Part shown: piece after piece, positions 58,057-64,000 of the stretch
Numbering within the stretch: position 1 is the stretch's first letter
Layout of the letters: the number at the start of each line of letters is the position of its first letter
DNA from: Mycolicibacterium neoaurum ATCC 25795
Lineage (GTDB): Bacteria; Actinomycetota; Actinomycetes; Mycobacteriales; Mycobacteriaceae
Reading direction: 5' to 3'
Assembly: GCF_000691525.1 (NCBI RefSeq)
Contig: NZ_JMDW01000016.1
Span: forward strand, 1 to 64,000
Length of the DNA: 64,000 nucleotides
Position numbers and translations under genes: made by a program
Notes under the pieces: model-generated
What the model saw: only the letters and a program-made list of their open reading frames with translations
Database searches by the model: none
What the model was told of the DNA's origin: nothing

Positions 58057-59211
58057 ATGTCGACGTCACGCACCCTGGGTGCCCTGACCGCATTGTCCGC
58101 GCTGCTGATGGCCTGCGCGCCGGCCGCCACGCAGGACACCGCCACGGCGCCCGAGCCGCAGAGCAGCGCCGCGACACCGACCAATGCCTCGCTGGATAGG
58201 CCGTTGCCGGCCGCGCCTGGTCCGCAGGTGTGCGGTGATATCGCCTCGCTGTCCACCCGCGACAAGTTGGCCCAGCTGTTGATGGTGGGTGTGAGCAACG
58301 CCGCCGACGCGCAGGCCGCGGTGACCGATCACAAGGTCGGCGGCATCATGATCGGCAGCTGGACCGACAAGTCCATGCTCGGTGCGCCGCTCGCACAGAT
58401 CGCGGCGTCGGCGACGGCCCTGCCGCTCGGGGTGAGCGTCGACGAGGAGGGTGGCCGGGTTTCGCGGTTGTCCGGTCTGATCGGCAGCCAGCCGCCGGCC
58501 CGGGTGCTCGCCGAGACCAAGACTCCCGACGAGGTGTACGGCATCGCGCTGGAACGTGGCCGGGCAATGCGTGGACTGGGCATCACCGTCGATTTCGCGC
58601 CGGTGGTCGATCTGACGCAGGAGAGCGCCGCGATCGGCGATCGGTCGTTCGGCGACGATCCCGAGACGGTGACCGCCTACGCCGGCGCCTACGCCCGCGG
58701 TTTGCGCGACGCCGGCGTGCTGCCGGTGCTCAAGCATTTCCCCGGGCACGGTCGCGCGGCGGGTGATTCCCATACCGGCGCGGTGTCGACCCCGCCGTTG
58801 GCCGAATTGCAGGCCAGCGATCTGGTGCCCTACCGCACCCTGGTCAACCAACCACCGGTGGCGGTGATGGTCGGTCACATGCAGGTGCCCGGGCTGACCG
58901 GCGGTGAGCAGGCCAGCCTGAGCCCTGCGGCCTATGGCCTGTTGCGCAACGAATTCGGTTTCGGCGGTGTGGTCTTCACCGACGATCTGTCGAGTATGGC
59001 GGCGATCAACCAGCAGTACGGTGTCGCCGAGGCGGTGTTGAAATCGCTGCAGGCGGGTGCGGATATCGCCCTGTGGATCACCACCGCCGAGGTTCCCGCG
59101 GTGCTGGACCGCCTCGAACAGGCCGTCGCCTCGGGTGAGCTGTCGCAGGCGAAGGTGGACGATTCGCTGCGGCGGGTGGCGGCATCCAAGGGCCCCAATC
59201 CCAACTGCTAG
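58057..59211 (+). CDS. lpqI: LpqI, lipoprotein beta-N-acetylglucosaminidase (GH3)
   Basis: A 384-residue lipoprotein (LpqI of M. tuberculosis has 388). The lipobox is LMAC (Cys20). The GH3/NagZ domain shows VDEEGGRVSRL, the substrate-binding KHFPGHGRAAGDSHTG with the NagZ-specific His, and the nucleophile Asp in FTDDLSSMA. It releases N-acetylglucosamine from muropeptides during wall recycling. ATG 58057 was chosen for signal-peptide shape. A TetR gene follows after 25 bp in the same direction. Confidence 0.93.
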   Translation: MSTSRTLGALTALSALLMACAPAATQDTATAPEPQSSAATPTNASLDRPLPAAPGPQVCGDIASLSTRDKLAQLLMVGVSNAADAQAAVTDHKVGGIMIGSWTDKSMLGAPLAQIAASATALPLGVSVDEEGGRVSRLSGLIGSQPPARVLAETKTPDEVYGIALERGRAMRGLGITVDFAPVVDLTQESAAIGDRSFGDDPETVTAYAGAYARGLRDAGVLPVLKHFPGHGRAAGDSHTGAVSTPPLAELQASDLVPYRTLVNQPPVAVMVGHMQVPGLTGGEQASLSPAAYGLLRNEFGFGGVVFTDDLSSMAAINQQYGVAEAVLKSLQAGADIALWITTAEVPAVLDRLEQAVASGELSQAKVDDSLRRVAASKGPNPNC

Positions 59212-59236
59212 GCCCATTCGGCCGTAATCTGTTCCG

Positions 59237-59836
59237 ATGGCCGGAGGAACGAAGCGATTGCCGCGCGCGGTGCGCGAGCAGCAGATGCTCGACGCCGCGG
59301 TGCAGATGTTCTCCATCAACGGCTATCACGAGACGTCGATGGATGCCATCGCGGCCGAGGCGCAGATCTCCAAGCCGATGCTCTATCTCTACTACGGGTC
59401 CAAAGAGGACCTGTTCGGGGCGTGCCTGGACCGCGAGCTGAACCGGTTCGTCGACGAGGTGCGTGGCAAGATCGACTTCACGCTGAGCCCAAAAGACATG
59501 TTGAGCAATGCCGTTCGTGCTTTCCTCGGCTATATCGACGCCAACCGGGCGTCCTGGATCGTGTTGTACAGCCAAGCCACCAGCTCGCAGGCATTCGCTC
59601 ATACCGTGCGGGAGGGCCGCGAGCGCATCATCGATCTGGTCGGCAGGCTACTGCAATCGGGGACGCGTAATCCGGAACCGGATGCCGACTTCAACATGAT
59701 GGCGGTGGCGCTGGTGGGTGCGGGTGAGGCGATCGCCGACCGGGTCAGCTCCGGGGACGCCGACGTGGCCGAGGCGACCGAGCTGATGATCAACCTGTTC
59801 TGGCGCGGCCTGAAGGGCAGGCCGACGGCCGGCTGA
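59237..59836 (+). CDS. TetR-family regulator (Rv0238-like)
   Basis: A 199-residue TetR repressor. The helix-turn-helix is at about 15-60, with FSINGYHETSMDAIAAEAQ and SKPMLYLYYGSKEDLF. The ligand domain is all-helical. TAATCT at 59224-59229 lies seven bases before ATG 59237, a good -10 for a leaderless transcript. It is close to the htdX-fabG4 and fadA2 genes, whose shared promoter region has a perfect palindrome, so it is a candidate regulator of them; not proven. Confidence 0.88.
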   Translation: MAGGTKRLPRAVREQQMLDAAVQMFSINGYHETSMDAIAAEAQISKPMLYLYYGSKEDLFGACLDRELNRFVDEVRGKIDFTLSPKDMLSNAVRAFLGYIDANRASWIVLYSQATSSQAFAHTVREGRERIIDLVGRLLQSGTRNPEPDADFNMMAVALVGAGEAIADRVSSGDADVAEATELMINLFWRGLKGRPTAG

Positions 59837-59899
59837 CGCCGAATCCGAAGACGAAGGCGTGAATTCGATGCTTTCGCGCGATCGTCCTCAGATTCGGCG
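59837..59899. terminator. Hairpin between convergent TetR and htdX genes
   Basis: CGCCGAATC (59837-59845) pairs with GATTCGGCG (59891-59899), and inner GACGA/TCGTC segments extend the stem. It fills the 71-bp gap between two convergent genes and probably ends transcription from both. In M. tuberculosis this gap holds the vapBC24 toxin-antitoxin pair, which is absent here. Confidence 0.6.
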
Positions 59900-59907
59900 C
59901 AGTCGGT

Positions 59908-60750
59908 TCACAGCCCGGCGACCGTCGCGGTCAGGTGCGGGTACCCCTTCGAGAGGTGGCGCAAGGCCAACTCCCAGCCGCCGTCGGTGGTCTCGACATA
60001 CAACCCGGCTTTCGCGGGCAGCAGCACCGGCTTGCCGAATCGCACCGAGTACGTCACGGCATCGGGTAGCTGACCCTCGATGTTCGCCAGTACTGCAGCC
60101 GCACTGAACATCCCGTGTGCGATGGCGGTCGGGAAGCCGAACAGCTTGGCGCCCACCGTGCTGGTGTGAATCGGGTTGTGGTCACCGCCGATGGCCGCAT
60201 AGGAGCGGATCTGCCCAGCCGAGATGCTCAGCACCGCGTTGGGCGGCGGCAGCTTCGGCTGTTTGGGCGGCTCGGGGCGCGGCTCGTCGGACAGGCTGGT
60301 GCGCTGTTGGTGCAGGAAGGTCGTGGTCTGCCGCCATGCCAGGTCGTAGCCCACCTTGATCTCGGTGATGATGTCCACCAGCAGACCCTTGCGATGCTCG
60401 CGCAGATTCTCCGCGTGCACCCGGACGTCCAGGCTGTCGCTGACCGAGATCGGCCGGTACTGGGTGATGTGGTTCTCGGTGTGCACCGAACCCATTGCCG
60501 CAAACGGGAAATCGAAACCCGTCGCGAGCGACATGACACTGGGGAAGGTGAGCGCGAACGGGTATGTCAACGGCACCGTATCGCCGAAGCGCAACCCGGT
60601 CACCCCGGCGTAGGCGGCCACATTGGCCGGATCGATGCGCAACTCCGGCACGTGCACGGTGCGCTCGGGGAGACCGCCGGCGCGCGGGACGAACGGTAGC
60701 GCCCCGGCGACCGCGCGGGCCATGTTCAACAGACCGTTGGGCTGGGACAT
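59908..60750 (-). CDS. htdX: (3R)-hydroxyacyl-thioester dehydratase HtdX
   Basis: A 280-residue double-hotdog dehydratase (Rv0241c is the same length). The hydratase-2/MaoC motif is AAIGGDHNPIHTS in the second half, with catalytic Asp and His, followed by FPTAIAHGMFSAA. It dehydrates 3-hydroxyacyl thioesters in fatty-acid elongation. ATG 60750 has GGAGG eight bases upstream. It lies 66 bp downstream of fabG4 in the same operon; a tandem short repeat fills that gap. Confidence 0.95.
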   Translation of the reverse strand: MSQPNGLLNMARAVAGALPFVPRAGGLPERTVHVPELRIDPANVAAYAGVTGLRFGDTVPLTYPFALTFPSVMSLATGFDFPFAAMGSVHTENHITQYRPISVSDSLDVRVHAENLREHRKGLLVDIITEIKVGYDLAWRQTTTFLHQQRTSLSDEPRPEPPKQPKLPPPNAVLSISAGQIRSYAAIGGDHNPIHTSTVGAKLFGFPTAIAHGMFSAAAVLANIEGQLPDAVTYSVRFGKPVLLPAKAGLYVETTDGGWELALRHLSKGYPHLTATVAGL

Positions 60751-60762
60751 CGTCAGTACCTC

Positions 60763-60818
60763 CGGTTCTTCGCGCAGGCGCTCATCGGTGCTCTCGGTTC
60801 TTCGCGCAAGCGCTCATC
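60763..60818 (-). repeat. Tandem short repeat between fabG4 and htdX
   Basis: Two 24-bp copies (60763-60786 and 60795-60818), 23 of 24 bases identical and 32 bp apart; on the minus strand each contains TGCGCGAAGAACCG. The right copy begins at the fabG4 stop codon. A third diverged copy sits at the trmB stop codon (8318-8337). All are at gene ends inside minus-strand operons, as expected of a mycobacterial intercistronic repeat. Confidence 0.65.
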
Positions 60819-62169
60819 ACGCTCCCAGCAGGGCCTGGCCGCAGACCCGGATCGTATTGCCGGTCACGGCATTCGACGCCGGGCTGGCGAAGTAGGCGAT
60901 CGCCTCAGCGACATCCACCGGTTGGCCGCCCTGGAAAAGCGAGTTCAGTCGCCGACCGACCTCGCGGGTGGCCAGCGGGATCGCCTCGGTCATCTTGGTC
61001 TCGATGAACCCCGGGGCGACGGCGTTGATGGTGATGCCCTTGTCGGCCAGGCTCGGCGCCAAGGCGTCGACGATGCCGATCATGCCGGCCTTGGTCGTCG
61101 CGTAGTTGGTCTGGCCACGGTTGCCCGCGATACCGGCCATGGACGACAGCCCGATGACCCGGCCGCCGTCAGCGAGCGCACCGGCGGCCACCAGGCCTTC
61201 GGTGAGGGTCAGTGGGGCAACGAGATTCACCGCGATCACCGAATCCCAACGGGAATCGTCCATATTGGCCAGCAGCTTGTCGCGGGTGATGCCGGCGTTG
61301 TTCACCAGCACATCGAGCGTGCCCCCGTGATGTTGCTGGAGGTGGGCGACGATCTGGTCGACCGCATCGGCGGCGGTGACATCGAGTGCGAGCGCTGTGC
61401 CACCCACCTTCTCGGCGGTCTGCTTGAGCGCATCCTCAGCCGAGGGCACGTCGACGGCCACCACGGCGGCACCGTCGCGGGCGAACACCTCGGCGATGGT
61501 CGCACCGATCCCACGGGCGGCGCCGGTCACCACGGCGACCTTGCCGGCCAGGGGCTTGTCCCAGTCGGCGGGAGCGGTCGAGTCGGCGGCGCCCACCCGG
61601 AACACCTGGCCGTCCACATAGGCGGACTTGCCGGAGAGGATGAAGCGCAGGGTGGATTCCAGACCGCCCACACCGGGGGCGGCGTCGGCAGCCAGGTAGA
61701 CCAGCGACACGGTGGCGCCGCGCTGCAGCTCCTTGCCCAGCGAGCGGGTGAACCCTTCCAGCGCACGCTGCACGATCTGCTCGTGCGGGCCGGTCGTCTC
61801 GGTCGGCGTGGTGCCGACGACGACAACCCGCCCCGAGGCGCCGAGGTTGCGCAGCACCGGGGTGAAGAACTCGTAGAGCTCCTTGAGATCTTTGGGCTCA
61901 CTGATGCCGGTTGCGTCGAACACCAGGCCGCCGAACTTGTCGGCCCAGCGACCACCGATGTTGTTGGAGACGACGTCGTAGTCGTCGGCCAGCGCCGCGC
62001 GCAGGGGTTCGACGACGCGTCCCGACCCACCGATGAGCAGGGAGCCGTTCAGCGGCGGCTGCCCCGGACGGTAGCGACGCAGCTCTTCGGGCTGCGGGAC
62101 GCCGAGTTGCTTGGCCAGGAACGATCCGGGCCCGGAATTGACCACTTGGGAGAACAGGTCGGATGCCAT
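60817..62169 (-). CDS. fabG4: FabG4, high-molecular-weight 3-oxoacyl reductase
   Basis: A 450-residue ketoacyl reductase (Rv0242c, 454). The C-terminal half (about 205-450) is a classical SDR: VVTGAARGIGATI, NNAGITRDKLL and the catalytic Tyr/Lys in NYATTKAGMIG. The first 200 residues form the extra flavodoxin-like domain that marks HMw FabG. It uses NADH to reduce long-chain 3-oxoacyl-CoA, and together with HtdX and FadA2 can run elongation or beta-oxidation. ATG 62169 is the start. A perfect palindrome lies 10 bp upstream. Confidence 0.95.
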   Translation of the reverse strand: MASDLFSQVVNSGPGSFLAKQLGVPQPEELRRYRPGQPPLNGSLLIGGSGRVVEPLRAALADDYDVVSNNIGGRWADKFGGLVFDATGISEPKDLKELYEFFTPVLRNLGASGRVVVVGTTPTETTGPHEQIVQRALEGFTRSLGKELQRGATVSLVYLAADAAPGVGGLESTLRFILSGKSAYVDGQVFRVGAADSTAPADWDKPLAGKVAVVTGAARGIGATIAEVFARDGAAVVAVDVPSAEDALKQTAEKVGGTALALDVTAADAVDQIVAHLQQHHGGTLDVLVNNAGITRDKLLANMDDSRWDSVIAVNLVAPLTLTEGLVAAGALADGGRVIGLSSMAGIAGNRGQTNYATTKAGMIGIVDALAPSLADKGITINAVAPGFIETKMTEAIPLATREVGRRLNSLFQGGQPVDVAEAIAYFASPASNAVTGNTIRVCGQALLGA

Positions 62170-62178
62170 GGGGACTAA

Positions 62179-62194
62179 CTTACTCCAGAGTAAG
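62179..62194. promoter_or_regulatory. Perfect palindrome between fabG4 and fadA2
   Basis: CTTACTC-CA-GAGTAAG is a perfect 7-2-7 inverted repeat in the 46-bp gap between divergent fabG4 and fadA2. TAACAT (62204-62209) is a likely -10 for fadA2, six bases before its ATG, and the palindrome overlaps the corresponding -35. A TetR-type repressor bound here would control both genes. Confidence 0.7.
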
Positions 62195-62215
62195 AACTGT
62201 GGGTAACATTGGGAT

Positions 62216-63526
62216 ATGGCTAACACGAATTCTCGCCGCGTCGCCGTCCTCGGCGGAAACCGGATCCCGTTCGTTCGTTCCGACGGCGCCTACGCAAATG
62301 CCTCCAACCAGGACATGTTCACCGCCGTCCTGGACGGGCTCGCCGACCGCTTCAACCTCAAGGGGGAGAAGCTCGACGCCGTCATCGGCGGCGCGGTGCT
62401 CAAGCACAGCCGCGATTTCAACCTGATGCGCGAAAGCGTGCTCGGCAGCTCGCTGTCGCCGTACACACCGGCCTTCGACCTGCAGCAGGCATGTGGCACG
62501 GGCCTGCAGTCCGCGATCGCTGCTGCCGACGGCATCGCCATGGGCCGCTACGAGGTCGCCGCGGCCGGTGGTGTCGACACCACTTCCGATGCGCCCATCG
62601 CCTTCGGCGATGACCTGCGCGGGGTGCTGCTGAGCCTGCGCCGTGCCAAGTCGACCACCGATCGACTGAAGCTCGTCGGCAAACTGCCTGCCGCGCTGGG
62701 CGTCGAGATCCCCACCAACGGCGAGCCGCGCACCGGACTGTCGATGGGCGAGCACGCGGCGATCACCGCCAAGCAGATGGGCATCAAGCGCGTCGACCAG
62801 GACGAGCTGGCGGCCGCCAGCCACCGCAACATGGCCGCGGCCTACGACCGCGGGTTCTTCGATGATCTGGTCACCCCGTTCCTCGGTGTCTACCGAGACA
62901 ACAACCTGCGCCCCGATTCCTCGGCCGAGAAGCTGGCGAAGCTCAAGCCCGTCTTCGGGGTCCGCAACGGCGACGCCACCATGACCGCCGGCAACTCCAC
63001 CCCGCTGACCGACGGCGCATCGGTGGCGCTGCTGTCCTCGGAGGAGTGGGCTGCTGCGCACGACATCCCGGTGCTGGCGTACTTCGTCGACGGGGAGACT
63101 GCCGCCGTGGATTACGTCAACGGCTCCGACGGGCTGCTGATGGCGCCGACCTACGCGGTCCCGCGACTGCTCGCCCGCAACGGGCTGACCCTCCAGGATT
63201 TCGACTTCTACGAGATCCACGAGGCGTTCGCGTCGGTGGTGCTGGCGACCCTCGCCGCCTGGGAGTCCGACGACTACTGCAAGAACCGGCTGGGCCTGGA
63301 CAAGGCGTTGGGCAGCATCGACCGCGCCAAGCTCAACGTCAACGGTTCCTCCCTGGCGGCAGGGCACCCGTTCGCGGCGACCGGCGGGCGCATCGTCGCT
63401 CAGCTCGCCAAACAGCTCAGGCAGAGGAAGGAAGAAAACGGGGGAGCGACCGGGAAGCCGGTCCGCGGCCTGATCTCGGTGTGTGCCGCCGGTGGCCAGG
63501 GCGTGACGGCCATCCTGGAGGCGTGA
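62216..63526 (+). CDS. fadA2: FadA2, acetyl-CoA acyltransferase (thiolase)
   Basis: A 436-residue thiolase (Rv0243, about 440). The nucleophilic Cys93 is in QQACGTGLQS, the second active-site His in YEIHEAFASV, GHPFAATGGR is the conserved CoA loop, and the last Cys in CAAGGQG is the proton-transfer residue. It cleaves 3-ketoacyl-CoA or condenses acyl-CoAs. It opens the fadA2-fadE5 pair in mycobacteria, with fadE5 expected off the right edge or displaced. Leaderless transcription is probable. Divergent from fabG4. Confidence 0.95.
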   Translation: MANTNSRRVAVLGGNRIPFVRSDGAYANASNQDMFTAVLDGLADRFNLKGEKLDAVIGGAVLKHSRDFNLMRESVLGSSLSPYTPAFDLQQACGTGLQSAIAAADGIAMGRYEVAAAGGVDTTSDAPIAFGDDLRGVLLSLRRAKSTTDRLKLVGKLPAALGVEIPTNGEPRTGLSMGEHAAITAKQMGIKRVDQDELAAASHRNMAAAYDRGFFDDLVTPFLGVYRDNNLRPDSSAEKLAKLKPVFGVRNGDATMTAGNSTPLTDGASVALLSSEEWAAAHDIPVLAYFVDGETAAVDYVNGSDGLLMAPTYAVPRLLARNGLTLQDFDFYEIHEAFASVVLATLAAWESDDYCKNRLGLDKALGSIDRAKLNVNGSSLAAGHPFAATGGRIVAQLAKQLRQRKEENGGATGKPVRGLISVCAAGGQGVTAILEA

Positions 63527-63584
63527 ACCCAATGGGCGGGCATACACGGCATGAACTGGTGTTTTGGTTCCTGTCGGTCACCGG

Positions 63585-63610
63585 GAAAAGTTTTTCGGAA
63601 AAAACTTTTC
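63585..63610. other. A/T-rich perfect hairpin after fadA2
   Basis: GAAAAGTTTTT and AAAAACTTTTC form a perfect 11-bp stem around CGGA. It is strikingly A/T-rich for this genome and lacks a following T-run, so it may be a protein-binding site or a stability element rather than a terminator. Confidence 0.5.
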
Positions 63611-63652
63611 GGTCGCTGTAACGCCCGCCGAAGGACTGTCGATACATGGGAT

Positions 63653-63714
63653 AGCTCCGTGTTGCCGTCTGACCCCCCGACCCGACGGCAACACGGGGCT
63701 CTTTCTTTCTTTTC
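63653..63714 (+). terminator. Intrinsic terminator
   Basis: AGCTCCGTGTTGCCGTC pairs with GACGGCAACACGGGGCT (63684-63700) to give a stem of 17 pairs including one G-U, and a T-rich run CTTTCTTTCTTTTCTC follows on the plus strand. It is the clearest intrinsic terminator in the window and should end the fadA2 transcript. Confidence 0.8.
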
Positions 63715-63721
63715 TCGGCGG

Positions 63722-64000
63722 CTAGGGATCCTTCGACGCCGTGATCGGGCCCGCCCCGGCCGGCGCGAACAGGCTTCCGGCCAGACTGCCGCGGGTGGTC
63801 CGCACCGCGACCAGCGCCCACGTGCACAGCAACCCCCCGTAAGCGAGCACCGCCGCCACCTCGAAGGCGGGCAGTCCGGTGTGGATGGCCAACTGGGTGG
63901 TGCCGGTGACGAAGGTGCCGACCGGGAAGGTCAGGCTCCACCAGGTCAGTGCGAACGGCATCCCGCGGCGCAGGGTGCGGATCGTCAGGGCGGTGGCCAG
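63722..64000 (-). CDS. TDT/SLAC1-family transporter, C-terminal part
   Basis: Only the last 92 residues are in the window; the gene continues off the right edge. RGMPFALTWWSLTFPVGTF is the typical last-but-one helix of tellurite-resistance/dicarboxylate (TDT) transporters, followed by two membrane helices and a short tail ending ASKDP. The family exports C4-dicarboxylates, sulfite or other anions. It is convergent with the fadA2 transcript, separated by the intrinsic terminator. Confidence 0.75.
   Translation of the reverse strand: MATALTIRTLRRGMPFALTWWSLTFPVGTFVTGTTQLAIHTGLPAFEVAAVLAYGGLLCTWALVAVRTTRGSLAGSLFAPAGAGPITASKDP

Noticed and set aside
1..64000. tRNA, rRNA, CRISPR arrays, insertion sequences
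   Set aside because: No cloverleaf sequences, regularly spaced repeats, transposase motifs or terminal inverted repeats were recognised on reading; a covariance-model or IS search would be needed for a firm negative.

Overview
The window is high-GC, gene-dense DNA from a mycobacterium, most likely a rapidly growing species (Mycolicibacterium group). From memory, the order from about 2.4 kb to 63.5 kb follows M. tuberculosis Rv0204c-Rv0243: LPG-synthase-like membrane protein, AI-2E transporter, mmpL3, NYN protein, trmB, a GTPase-like pair, pckG, fadD4, lipC, WS/DGAT, aldehyde dehydrogenase, methyltransferase, glycosyltransferase, two envelope membrane proteins, sucT, php, aftD, a 57-residue exported peptide, lpqI, TetR, htdX, fabG4 and fadA2. 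Blocks absent from that order are inserted; several (nat, a FadE pair, a FadE5 paralogue) are typical of fast growers. No rRNA, tRNA, CRISPR array, insertion sequence or prophage was seen.

Layout. 1-745: two perfect LexA boxes in back-to-back promoters, followed by DNA of uncertain coding status. 0.7-3.5 kb: a leftward run (LPG-synthase-like, M23-like lipoprotein, DUF3054). 3.6-9.1 kb: AI-2E transporter, then mmpL3 and trmB-NYN on the minus strand. 9.2-13.2 kb: two overlapping GTPase-like genes and pckG. 13.2-25 kb: an accessory stretch with SRPBCC/epimerase, fadD4-crotonase, SDR/XRE regulator, an MFS-ArsR metal-response pair with a perfect operator, CoA transferase, amidohydrolase, an acidic 46-residue peptide and an Orn/Lys/Arg-decarboxylase-type enzyme. 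25-28.7 kb: hemophore-like protein, esterase and a fused double acyl-CoA dehydrogenase. 28.8-36 kb: a neutral-lipid island (LipC, WS/DGAT, Pro-rich lipoprotein, LipO-like esterase, FadD12-like ligase, acyltransferase) with a CRP-like site at one end and a KstR-type operator at the other. 36-42.7 kb: nat, a two-subunit acyl-CoA dehydrogenase, an AraC-DinB fusion, a RibD-like reductase, a 40-residue basic peptide and a FadE5 paralogue. 42.8-57.9 kb: envelope polysaccharide genes (glycosyltransferase, Rv0226c/Rv0227c homologues, sucT, aftD) interrupted by php and a diiron-protein/reductase pair. 58-64 kb: lpqI, TetR, htdX-fabG4, fadA2 and the end of a TDT-family transporter.

Two themes recur. 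One is building the mycobacterial envelope: mycolate export by MmpL3, arabinogalactan and lipoarabinomannan work by AftD, SucT and the Rv0225-Rv0227c set, and beta-oxidation or chain-extension enzymes HtdX, FabG4 and FadA2. The other is fatty-acid and sterol use: FadD, FadE, crotonase, Lip and WS/DGAT proteins. Many divergent intergenic gaps carry clean inverted repeats, which are the most testable new observations here. Start codons were chosen by ribosome-binding sites, overlaps and family lengths; all homology statements come from motif recognition and memory, not from searches.
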